A stretch of 64,000 nt of DNA from Margaritifera margaritifera (taxonomy: Eukaryota > Mollusca > Bivalvia > Unionida > Margaritiferidae), in assembly GCA_029931535.1 (NCBI GenBank), contig JAQPZY010001684.1, forward strand, positions 4,126,501 through 4,190,500, in the 5' to 3' direction. Shown here piece by piece: positions 1 through 12,267 of the stretch (the stretch's first letter is position 1; every line of letters starts with the position of its first letter). The notes under the pieces were generated by a model. It saw only the letters and a program-made list of their open reading frames with translations, had not been told where the DNA came from and searched no databases. Both the position numbers and the translations under genes were made by a program.

Positions 1-1395
1 GCAGAAAATGATGGGTCAGAAATACAAAGTGATATTATAGCCCACCTCAGGTGGGACAAATCCTGAGTGAATGATCTGCTAGTTTTCATGATAGATGTTG
101 CCAGGAAAATCCCTCCGAAGCCCAGTCTGCTCAAACACAGGTGTTTCATTTTAGCCTGGACAGGCTTCTCCTTCACACCTGGATCTTGTAAGAAGAGCCT
201 TAATTGAAAGAAATTTCAACCTTCTATCGTGTAGATAATGTCATAAGCTAGAATGCACTCAACTTTAAAGACTTACAAAGGAAAGCGGCAGGTTTTCAGG
301 GATTGGTGCAACAGCAACAGTATCATCCCATTGAGTACCTAGATCCCACAATTGGCTAACTTTTTTCTCTGGCTTTTCGAGGAGAAAAGATAATCCCCTA
401 TTAAGATCAAGGGCTACCACTTCATGATTTCTGACACATTCAGGCATCATGGTAGAGGGGATATTGGGCACAGTAAGGATTTGTCAACACACTATCCCAT
501 TTTGACCCAAATAGGCCAAAAAATCTCTTCAGGGAGGTGGCAATGCAAGCACTACTTGAAGCACTTGGAGAAGGGTCATAGGGCCTGACATTCTGCCCAT
601 GAAGGCCAGGAAAGAATATATAACCCCTCAAGCATTGTAGCTTAAGTGAGTAATATGCTCTGCACACTCTAAATACTCTGAGATCTCGGTAGATGAGATA
701 CGCCTCATGATGATCTCAGTTCTTGAGATCAGAGTGATCTTTACAAACCTTTGGTTGTGAGCATAAAATTTTGATTCAAGACATAATAGAAGCTGTTAGC
801 TGGCATGCACAGACAACCTGCTCAAGTTTTTATCTGTGTGATCTAGCTTTGCAGAGACAAGAATTTAATCTGGTGGGTTTTTTGGCTCCAGCCCAGAAGA
901 CTACCAGACCAGTTTGACATCAGCACATTGTTCTTATGGGTGTGAGTTCAGTGCTTTTGCTGGATTCACCTGGATATTTTTGCTGGATAAGGAAAGTCAC
1001 TCTTTTCCCTTATCCGGGTAATATTGTCACAGGTTATGCTGCTATTATTTTAGGAGAGTAGTTTATCCTTCATATATGGAGTCCAGCCATTCTACCGTTA
1101 ATGTGATCGGGGCATGTATTCAATGGAGAAAGTAAAGTTTGTAGTAAATTATGTTGATCTGAGAATACCTACTTGATCACATTACTATTAAACCCTTCCA
1201 ATGATCCCCGCAAATGTATTGCTCAGCTTAAACTGGTAAACATTTAGCCAATTGGTAGCTGCCTAGTAGTGGCAAGGGGAGGTAATGAGTAAGGATTTTT
1301 TAGACAGGTAAGGTGGAATTTTTGTCTTTTCTGGGATTGCTGGATTCAGGAGGTAGCTGAGTTTTTTTCCAAACTGTTGATTTTACTTTTTTACA
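1..1395 (+). mobile_element. DIRS-type retrotransposon relic A (3' part: tyrosine recombinase end and right terminus)
   Basis: Cut by the window edge. The start matches the recombinase N-terminal part of relic D (around 49230-49800) and 680-870 matches the recombinase C-terminal part of B and D, with several stops and shifts. An internal complementary region is at about 1100-1187 and the inverted terminal repeat, with its AT-rich end, at about 1250-1395. The assignment rests on similarity to relic D, where the RT and recombinase are readable. Confidence 0.75.
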
Positions 1396-1439
1396 TAAGT
1401 TGGTGTTTAGATGTGTCATGTGGAATACTTCACCTGTGT

Positions 1440-2140
1440 TTCTGGTCTGGGAATTTTAGTTAACCTTTGCATTTCACTCATTTTCTCAGGCATTATTGCC
1501 TGTGAAGTTGCATTACTTGGTATGTAATTGCATCACGAGGAGCACTACAGCCATCAGTGAAAACTAGGTCACTGTGACCAATATTTCATGGTCCATTGAT
1601 TTTGGTTAACCTTTGCATTTAGATTAAATAAGTTTGTCTAGATTAGGGTTTGTGTTTAGGTCATTTTCTCATATACTATTACTTGTAGAGTCACATAAGT
1701 TGTTATTTAGATGCATTATGTAGAGTGTACTCTCATTGAGAATTAGGTCACTGAGACTTATATTTCATGGACCAGTCATTTGTATTAACCTTTGCAGTTA
1801 GGTAATTTTCTCATACACTGTTACTGATAGAGGCACTTAAGTTGGTATTTAGATGCATCATGCAGAGTACTACACCTTTAGGTTAAAATTAGGTCACAGA
1901 CCTATATTTCATTGTCTAGTGATTTGTGTTAACCTTTGCATTTAGCTTATTTTCTCAGGCACTATTGACTATGGAGGCATCTAATTGCATCAGGAGGAGT
2001 ACTATAACCATCAGTGAAAACTCAGTCACTGTGATTTATATTTCATGGTTTAGTGATTTGTGAGTTCAGTTTTCTCTAGGTTAGGGTTCCATTTAGGTCA
2101 TTTTTTCAAACACTGTTTCTTATTGAGTCATGTAAGTTGG
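1440..2140. repeat. imperfect tandem repeat, units about 145-180 bp
   Basis: About four diverged units, each with aacctttgca(ttt), a tcattttctca(g/t) block, a gcatca block and atatttcatgg. The anchor aacctttgca recurs near 1462, 1609, 1787 and 1930. Confidence 0.75.
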
Positions 2141-2255
2141 TATGTAGTTCAAAGAAACCAAAAAATCGACAGTGATCGGTACCTAATAAATAAAATAAAT
2201 TTGCAGTACTGCCATACCACCATTAGTAGTTTTTTTGTCATGACATTTAGAATTA

Positions 2256-3424
2256 CAGTAAAACCTGTCTTGAGAGACCACCCCTTCTGCCAACAAAAAG
2301 TGGTCTCTCAAGACAGGTGGTCTCTCATAACAGGTTTGTACAAAAGACCAGTTTCCAAGGTCAAAAGTCAGCACTGTTTTAGAAGGAAAAATAACCACAA
2401 TCACTGTACATGTATTGTATTCTTTATTCATGGTTCTTGTTTAAATATTGCATGCATTCGTCTGAAAATAATTTTATACAGCAATAAAGATATACATTGA
2501 TCATTATACATGAATCACATTTATATTTAAAGATCACATGTACATGTATTAGCATATGAATTTGTTTCTAATTGACTCCTTGTCTTTTGTAACACCCTGA
2601 ATTTTAGTTTTACTGACATCTAAAGTGGCTGCTATTTAGTGAGTGGTCTCCCCTTTTTCACTTCTTTCAATTATATTAATTCTTTCCTTCAGTGTTAGAA
2701 TTTGTCTCTTTTTTGTCGGAGGTTCTGCCATTGTTATTAAGGTGTTAATGTTATCAGTGATCAATTGTAATAACGACATAAAGGGATTAACTCTATAAAC
2801 AAAGGGTGTAACCGGCTGCACTGAGGTGAATAGATGAGGGTTTGATGAGTTGGGTGTAATCACTGTAACATAAAAAAAAAAGCCACAAACAACACAACCC
2901 GTTAACAATGACAATCAAATCTGGAAAACAATTCTCACTTAACTGGTATTAAAAACAAAGACCTCATTTACCCCAGGCATTATGGATTAACTCCAAAGAC
3001 AAACAATATATGCGACTGGTACATTGACTTTGGCACTACAATGGCAGTTAGTGACATGTACTTTTAGTCTGGTTTACAGTCTATAACAAATGACACTACA
3101 TACATGAACTGTAAAATTTAGAAAACCGGTAGCCAGCTCATTGTCTTTGTTGGTTTTGTTTAAAACAGTCTGTACTTTTTAAGTTGTCATGGTTACAAAG
3201 GGTTAAATAAAGGTCAGTGGTATTGATCTGTTTTTGCGATGTGGTCATTCATAGCAGTGTCAAAATGTCTATTTTGCCAAGAAATCATGGTCACTTGTCA
3301 CGTTCTGCAGGTGGTCGCTCACGACAGTGCGTTTATATAATAAAATCGATCTGTGCATTACGATTGTGGTCGCAAATGACAGGTGGTTGCTCATAGTAAA
3401 GGTCGCTCAAAACAGGTTGTACTG
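2256..3424 (-). mobile_element. pogo/Tigger-like DNA transposon, decayed
   Basis: Terminal inverted repeats: left CAGTAAAACCTGTCTTGAG, right the reverse complement of a CAGTACAACCTGTTTTGAG-like end, flanked by TA on both sides (2254-2255 and 3425-3426), the usual target duplication of the pogo/Tc1 superfamily. On the minus strand, 2636-2730 encodes PPTKKRQILTLKERINIIER, typical of the N-terminal CENP-B-like DNA-binding helix of pogo/Tigger transposases. No DDE domain is visible, so it is a non-autonomous remnant of 1169 bp. Confidence 0.8.
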
Positions 3425-3453
3425 TATCCCCCTTTTTTACTCTTACTTTTTAG

Positions 3454-3613
3454 GTGTCTGATCCAGATCAAGCAGTACTGGATCTGGAAAAAGAACTTGG
3501 ATTTTGTTGCCGTGGTTATATGGAGAACACAGTATCAGTTCCAAAGAGGTTGGAGTTACCACTGAACAAAGTGAAGAGCTATTTAAATTGGGCTTTAAAA
3601 CTCCATGCTAAAG
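3454..3613 (+). CDS. ACAD10: ACAD10-like exon 1 of window (HAD tail / APH start)
   Basis: Residues 1-54 of the visible product. It begins in phase 0 with [17 protein letters not shown], which resembles the end of the HAD-like region of ACAD10, and ends [10 protein letters not shown] in phase 1. The acceptor is ttttttag/GTG and the donor AAAG/gtaatt. Since ACAD11 lacks this HAD tail, the exon is the main reason for preferring ACAD10. A DNA transposon ends only 29 bp upstream of the exon. Confidence 0.85.
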
Positions 3614-6600
3614 GTAATTTGACATGAGGTGTTTTATTCTAAAATTTCAGTCTTTTCATCATGCACACTATAATTTTTGATGATACTTCCACTCTGGGGT
3701 ACTAGTCACATGAGCCATTGAAAAACGTTAAAAGTTTTGAATCTGTTTATAAGGTATCAGAAGTGCTATTTATTGATTGAAAATCATAATAAAAATTTAA
3801 TAAATGGCCATACACATTATGGACTGTACTGGAGTTGGTAATTTGGCAGAGTACCACCATTTGTAAGTTGTTAAACAATCAAATTGCACAGAGGGAGAAT
3901 TTCATGAGTGCCTACTTGATTAAATTGACACCCTTTCAAAATGGTATCTAAAAAGATCAGCAATGATTCAGAATGATAAAAATTTATTCATCAGACAAAA
4001 GTCATGAAACATTTCACAATTGTTCACAGACAAGTGCGCACAATGTCAGAGAATGCACATGATCCATGCTGTTATTTTAATCAAGTGGCAAGTAAATGGA
4101 TGTCTTAGTGCAGCTTAGATCATAAAATCAAAGCACAGCCACACACAGAGTACTAGTGATTTCCTGGGGACCTGCTACTTACTGTATATACTCTCATATA
4201 TAATCCGGATCCAAATGCAAACAGCATAGACCCTGATCTACTGTCGCATAATGCGCCGGCAGATCAGGGTCTATGTTGTTTGTTCTACTGATTAGTCCTT
4301 ACAAACTGCATAGACCCAGATCTGCTGGCACATTATGTGATGGCAGATCTGGGTTTATGCAGTTTGCAGTTGATATCAGATTATATGCGAGTATATACGG
4401 TATGTTGCCCATTCTTTGTTGTGTCACAAAAATTTGATGTTCATGTCAATAATAAAGTTATGGAAGGTGAATCAACACCTTTTCTGGTTCAAACTTTTTC
4501 CACACCCTCTTTTACAAGTTAAGTTGTAAGTTTATGAACCTTTTTTAATGGCAGATTTGAGAAAACACATTTCTTTTCTGTTTTACAGAGGATCCCATTG
4601 TAAGATGCTTTTCTCATGGTCAGTCTAACCCTACATATTTTATACAGTATGCAGGGAAAAACATGGTGTTAAGGAAGAAACCAGTAAGTTAACAGGAAAT
4701 AAGATCTGAGATTGCATATTCTTCTTTTATTGGAGACTCTTCCTGGCTGAGTATGAATTGGATCTGTTCCCATCATTTAGGAAACAAATTGATTAATAGG
4801 GAATACAGTTCTCCTGAGTAACTTGGGAATTCTGTATGATTTTAAAATATATTTCAAACACCTGAACACCAATCCCAAATAAGAGCACTCTTAATTATAA
4901 CCATGTTTGGACAGTCTCCTCAATTTCTAATTCATTCAGACTTATTTTTTGAAATCAGACCACTTAAAATTTGGATTGAATTATCAAGTCCAATCAATAG
5001 TCTTGATTGTGAGATGTCAATGTACTGTCAAACCTGTGCATAACAAATTCCAGGGGACAAACTAAATGCAGACATCATAATATGTGGTCTGTCTGACAAG
5101 GTAAACCTAGAGGAGCATAGGTGGCTGTGTGATTAGTGTACTGGATTTATCACTAAAAGGGAGCAGGATTCGAATCCTACCATCTGATCAGCCATATTGG
5201 CTGCCATACTGTGCACTTGAGCAAGGCACTATACTCCGTTTGCCTTGGCACTAAATAATCTGCTTGTGTTGCGGTGCTGTAAAAAAAAACACCAAACCAA
5301 ACCAGGTAAATATGGTTTAATTTACTTAAAAAATGGGACCTAATGCAATTTTGCCTTTTACTTACACAATTGGTTGCTGGATGCAGGCAGTCACTCTAAC
5401 AGGTTATATTTTTATTTTTTCTTATTTTGGGATATGGGGCCAATTATGTATGAAATGTGGCCTATTTTTGGGCCTTAAAGGACCACTTAGAGAAAAGCTT
5501 ATGCCTCAACATTATGAAAACATTTCTATATGATCGGGACAGTCCTAGCTGGTATGGAGAATTTTTCTAAAATATGTCATATATATTTTATATGATTGGG
5601 ACAGTCCTAGCTGGTATGGAGAGTTTTTCTAAAACATATCATATTCAGTTTATATGATTGGGACAGTACTTAGGCTAGCTGGTATGGAGAATTTTCCTAC
5701 AACATATCATATACAGTTTATATCATTGGGACAGTCCTAGCTGGTATGGATTGTTTTCCTACAACATGTCATATACATTTTATATGATTGGGACAGTCCT
5801 AGCTGGTGTGGAGGGTTTTCCTACAACATATCACATACAGTTTATATGATTGGGACAGTCCTAGCTGGTATGGAGAATTTTCCTACAACATATATACAGT
5901 TTATATGATTGGGACAGTCCTAGCTGGTATGCGTGGTTTTCCTACAACATATCATATACATTTTATATGATTGGGACAGTCCTAGCTGGTATGGATGGTT
6001 TTCCTACAACATATCACATACAGTTTATATGATTGGGACAGTTCTAGCTGGTATGGAGAATTTTCCTACAACATATATGCAGTTTATATGATTGGGACAG
6101 TCCTAGCTGATATGGATAGTTTTCCTACAACATATACAGTTTATATGATTGGGACAGTCCTAGCTGGTATGGAGAGTTTTCCTAAAACATATCAAAAACA
6201 GTTTATATGATTGTGACAGTCTGGATGGTTTTACTACAACATATCATATACAGTTTATATGATTGGGACAGTCCTAGCTGGTATGGATGGTTTTCCTACA
6301 ACATATCTTATACAGTTTATATGATTGGGACAGTCCTAGCTGGTATGGATGGTTTTCTTACAACATATCTTATACAGTTTATATGATTGGGACATGCCTA
6401 GCTGGTATGGAGAGTTTTCCTACAACATATCACATACAGTTTATATGATTGGGACAGTCCTAGCTGGTATGGATATCAGTTTTCACGGTTTTATTCATGA
6501 ATATCAGTTTTCATAGTTTCATTCATGGATCTAAGTTTTCATGGTTTCATGGTTTTATTCATGGGTATCTGTTTTCATGGTTTTATTCTTGGATATCAGT

Positions 6601-9600
6601 TTTCATGGTTTTGCAACAAAAAAAATGTCATTGTTACCAAAATTTGTGGAATCAGGAAAGGTTCCTTTAGTATCCATGGATGAGTCATTGTTTGTGAAGT
6701 TTTGAAATTCGTAGTTTTGACCATTCACACAAACCATGAAAACTAGTACCCTATGAATAATGGAGAATAAATAGAAATAACAAAACTACAGTTTGACTCT
6801 GCAATCATATCAGAAACTTTAAAATTAACTTGGTCTTCAGGATGACAAATAATTTTTTTACATTTGACTAATCACAAAAAAATGATAACTATGATTATTT
6901 CTTGTATTTTTAATGTCCATATTCTCCATGTCTGTTCTCTTTTTGACCATAATCCAACAGTGTTTTACTATCATACCTATCATACCAAAACAGACACATG
7001 ATCATACAATAATAGTTTTAAATACATTTGAATGAAAGTTAATATGTAAACTAACTTGGTATGTTACTTATTTTGTGAACAGATATGTAAGAGTTTTGTT
7101 AAATTGTTGCATCAATGGAAGTAATACCTGGAGGCACTGTGAAAATCAGTGTCCCAATACTGCTGATTTTATAAAATTCTACTTCACTCAGTATTTCCTG
7201 AAGAAAATCCTCAATCGTGAAGATGGAATAATTGAGAGTATTAAAAAAGAGTATTATTTTATATAATTGTAAGAAAAATCGGATAATATTATTGTGTAAT
7301 AATTTCATAATATTTTATAATAATTGCATAACATTTTCAGCCAGGTAAATTATTGCCATCGGCACATGCTGTGGAGAGAGAGTATCTTGTCATGAAAGCT
7401 GTTGGGCAACATGGGGTGCCTGTCCCCAAAATGATGGGATTATGTGAAGATCCAAGGTAAGTGCAGCATTGACAGAGGATGAATAATCCTTAAATTTACA
7501 AGAACAAAGAGTCTCTATATTTTTACCTGTTAACATATGGGGGGGGGGGCATTGTCCAAAATTCCATGGTTCTTTCTCTGATATCCTTACTGAAAGCTAA
7601 TTCCTTAATGGACAAAACAGTATTTTTTGGGGAAGAAGAGGCCTAAGTTAAAATGCTCTAGAAATTCAAAAATAAGCCACAGCTTGTATCAATTTTTGAT
7701 TGACTTATTTTTGAGAATGGCTTACTTGTAACATAGCCATATTATTGAGTAAAACTATCGTAGACAGTGGGAAAAGGTTTCAGTGTATCTAAAATTACTT
7801 TTGTATATTACAAGAATATAATTTTTAAAAAATGTATACTTTTAAATTCAGCATTGATGAAAAATATATCATATCTCTGTTGACTGATATATGATTTTAC
7901 AGTTAGATTTTCACATATACAGTCAGACCTGTCCTAATGGACATCTTAACATAGCAATCACCTGGTCTCAAGGGCCATTCCTATTTCCCCCCATGAAATT
8001 TGTGCTATAAAAGTCAGGTATTCAAGGGTCACCTGCCTTCCACAGTCAACGGCCAGGTGCGTCCTAACCAAACAGTGGTTTCTTCTCAAGGTGGTCACTC
8101 ATGGTTATCGACTGTTCAAATGAAGCATCTATTTTCCCAAGAATGGCATAGTTAGGTAAACACTTATCATATGAATGATGTGTAAACATGCCTTTTCTTG
8201 TTTATATTCACCATACTCAAGTCAGTCTGTCATTGTAACTTTAAATTGGTTAATCTCCATTGTAATTTTAAGAACTTAAATAAAGCTGCAATATTGCTAA
8301 GACATTTATTGGTGGAGTAAAAATTCAAGCTAAATCAACATTTTTATAGCTTCTCCCACCCCCATCTTTTGGTAAGGTGCACTGGCCTATTAGCAATTTC
8401 TATCAATGTTTACTGCATAATAATAGTTTTGGGATCAAGATCATATTTCATGGTCAGCTCTTCCCACGTATTGTTTATAATGCGAAAAATCATATTCAGC
8501 TTTCAAACACAGCTCATTTCTGTTGGACAGGTGGATTGTAATTATTGTAAGTAAATCACACAACACAAGACAGCTAAAACATTATAATCGCATGGAAAAG
8601 TTTCCATGAAACCATGTGTGCAAAATACATTGTGATCTGAGAAAAAAGAAATAGGTAGTCACAATGTATATACCAGATCTTCATTAAATATGCATCTGTA
8701 ATTGAGATGAAAATGTTAACAGGCATTTAATCATTTGGTTACTCTTTTTAATCCAAGAATAGATAATGGACCAACACTAAAGTAACTTTCTCTGCTACTT
8801 CTGTAATCCAGCAATCGCGGAAAGACAAAGAATTGTCATCTTTTCTGTCCATAAACCATGTAGACAAAGGGAAGAAACTCTTCACAACCTTTCCCATATC
8901 TCCTACCTCTCACAGAATCTTACTTAATCTTGTGGATTATTGACCATCCATCAACAAAGTTGGAATAGTTATTTCAAAATTTGTTGATATTTATGTAAAT
9001 TTTTTGCAGTTGTGGACTTTGTTGTGTTTCTGACCTTGTGCTCCAACATGGTATCATTGGTGCTTATTGTTGGTTGTTTATTAGCTCATACTGCATGTAG
9101 ATTTGCATGTTATTTTTCGATTTGTCATCGTTCTTTTCATTTCACATAAACAATGATGATGAAATGCACTTAGTGTAAATTATTAAGTTGACAAGTACAT
9201 GCATGATATATGTGTCTCTTGTATAAAGTGTTCTTTAACTGTTGTTATTGTTATGTGTGAACACTTTCATTATGTTATTTTCGATATTTGGTTGCCCTTG
9301 TCATTTCATATTAAACAATGATGTATGTGCCAGAGTCAATGAAGACACACATGATTTGTGGCTCTCTTGCACAAAGTGTTCTTTCAGTGTGGTTTTTGTT
9401 ATATGTGAACACTGCACATTGTTATTGCTGATTTTTAGTTGTTTTCACTCTTGTCACTTAAGATTTTGCCAAAGTCAACAAGAACACATATGATATATGT
9501 CTCACTTGCACTAAGTGTTCATTGACTTCGGACTGTAGTGTATGTGTAAGGTGGTCGGAAGGAATTTGGTCCATTGTTTTGCGAAAAAGCTTGAAGAGAC

Positions 9601-12226
9601 TGGTGAACTCTCAGGCGACGGAAAGTAATATAACATCATGAAGTGGTTTGGAGTTAAAGGGAGAGTGTCCATTCTTATTTCGGTAGCCCTGAATGCGTAA
9701 GTCTGTCTGAGCATGGCCTTTGGGCCTGTAAGGTCAGGTGCATGGGGTATTTTTCAAATGTAGAGAATCCTTTTTGCCATCTTTCCAGGCCATATAACAC
9801 CATTCTGGCTGCTGACAGCCAGTCCAGCCATCCGGTTGGCCCTCCTTCACAATCATGGAGTGCAATCCATCACATTGGTGAGTCCTGATGTTTAACAGCC
9901 GGCCACACCATGGTATGTGTAGCTATATGGGGATCTGGTTGGTCTATCCACCTGTTTTGCTGCATGAACAAACCAGACAGTTACCAGGCCAGCCATCCAG
10001 CTGACAAACAGGCTCTCTTTCCAGCCAAGAACTGAGCCTATTGTCTAGCCAGCAACCAGGCTGTCTGTCCAGCCAATAGCTGAGCTGATTGGCCAACACA
10101 CTCACTGGTAATTCATACCAGCAAGACAAACTGTGGCACTTGCCGCAGCTGCCAGTGCAACCACCAGCTCAATTCATTATGGGTTACATATTAGGGAGAT
10201 ACCAACCATACTCAGGCCAGTTATTCATGGCATAACTATTGCCTAGATACTGTGCTGCATATATAATAGTGCCTGATGAGGACATTCCCCATAGTGAGTG
10301 CAGGGAAAACCTCAATCAGTTGGCATGCTCCTACCTCCCGTTTGAGCGAATGGAGTTTCAGCTTTAAAGTGGCTTTGGAACAAATTCACAGAGTTTGGCC
10401 AATCTCTAAGTATCCAACTCCCATGTCTGCAAGCCAAGCCCATAAGATGATGATTTTGGTAGACTTGGAAGATGAGAAGAAACATCCCTCCTTCCATCTA
10501 CTACAGCAGTCAGTGAACATCAAAGAGAGCTCTGTTTTTGTGTCAGACAAAATCTGAGATCCAGGGAACACCAAGGCTTTCTTTTTGGAAATCCAGTGTC
10601 GTTCTCATATACACTGGTACCGCACGCATGCTTGAACAAAAGCATGGCACCTTTTAATATGGCAACACCACTGTTTATAAGGTGGATCAGGGTTGTTTTC
10701 CATTTCACATCCAGGTTAGTGAGGAATATGGTGACAACTTCTTCTACCTGTAAGTCTGGTTTGCATGACTTTCAATGGACCTAAACAAGGCTTTGTAGAT
10801 AGATTAGGTGGTCATCAGTGGGCAATCAAAGAGTGGCAATACTCTCTCTCTCAATTCGATTGATATTTCAAGAGAGGCAGTGATGCAAAACCCTGTCTGT
10901 GCTCTCAATCCTCACTTGAAGCACACAGAGAAAATTAGGAACAAAATAGTCATAGGGCATGATGTTTTGTTTTCTTTTGGTGAAGGCCAGGAAATAGGAT
11001 ATAATCTAAAAAGCCAAAGCATCATGTCTAAAGTGGGTAATAACGTTCGGTGTACTCTGAAGTCTCAAAAGATCAGATACACATCATGAAGATTTCAGCT
11101 CACAAAATTAGAGTGATCTCTGCAAGCCTCACATTCAAATATAATGTTTTAATGTGAGACATAATAGAAGCTGTTGGCTGGCATGTACAATCAACCTTCT
11201 CAAGTTTTTATGTATGTGACTTAGAGACAAGAATGGAACCTGGTGGCTCCAGTGACTGTGGTCCAGACAACCACCAGGCCCAGTTGGTGTTAGCACAACC
11301 TCCTCATGGGCATGGGTTTAGCACTTTCATTGGATTTGCCTGGAATTTTAATCGTTAAGAAGAATTAATTTTCTTCTTATCTATGTATGGTTCTTATGGG
11401 TTATGTGACAGTTGGTTGTGCAGCTCTGTTAGGAGAGTGGGTTATCCTTCACATAGGGAATCCAGCCATTATTCCTTCAAAGGTGGCCCATGGTTAAGTT
11501 AGGATGCTCAGCATTTCCTCCTATTACCTATAACGTTAATGTGATCAGGGAATGTATTCAAAGGAGAAAGCAGTTTTTAGTAAATTATGTTTCTCAGAGC
11601 ATACTTACCTGATCACATTACTATATAGCTGTCCCACACCTCCCTGCAAATGCAAGCATCCTTGTTAAGGTATTGTTCAAGCTAAAATTGAATAAACAGC
11701 CATAGCCACCTAGCAGAAGTAAGGGGAGGTAATGGTAAGGGTTGGAAAGAGTTTCTTCTTTTCTCCACTATTGTTTATATTTTTCATCTTTCCATGATTG
11801 CTAGATTCAAGAGGTAGTAGAGCTTCTCTTCTAAAGTTAATTAGATCAGGTATGTATTCTCAGAGAAACATAATTTACTAAAAAATTTGCTGTTTCATAT
11901 AAGATACTCTGTTAGTTCAAAATTTTCAAGGAATTCTGTGCCAAATTCTGAAAGAACACAGAACTGAGGATGAAAGCTTGTGTACATTTGATAGTGAATA
12001 CATGATGGGAACATTGTTTTAAATGAAAAGGCATTACAAGTCTTTTAATCAGTTTGACTTTTCAATCATTGGGTCAACATTTGCTATATTTGGGCTAGGT
12101 CTGTTGATTCTTAGACAGCTGACTCTAGGTGCAATATACAAGTAGCTGAGTTAGCTAATGTTTATGAATGGTAACTTTATATGGTGAATTCTTTGAATAG
12201 AAAATTATGACAATTACCTGAAATGA

Positions 12227-12267
<41 letters not shown>

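Noticed and set aside
265..667. Minus-strand frames near the window start
   Set aside because: They lie opposite the recombinase region of DIRS relic A, whose homologues in relic D read on the + strand.
1..3453. Possible HAD-domain exons of the ACAD10-like gene
   Set aside because: I looked for a DxDGTL-like start or other HAD motifs with splice sites and saw none; the stretch is filled by DIRS, tandem repeats and a DNA transposon.
5111..5310. tRNA gene
   Set aside because: A and B boxes exist but the head does not fold as a tRNA and it continues into a SINE body and A-rich tail.
7919..8115. Second pogo-like element
   Set aside because: Only one end resembles the terminal repeat and no inverted partner or TA pair could be placed.
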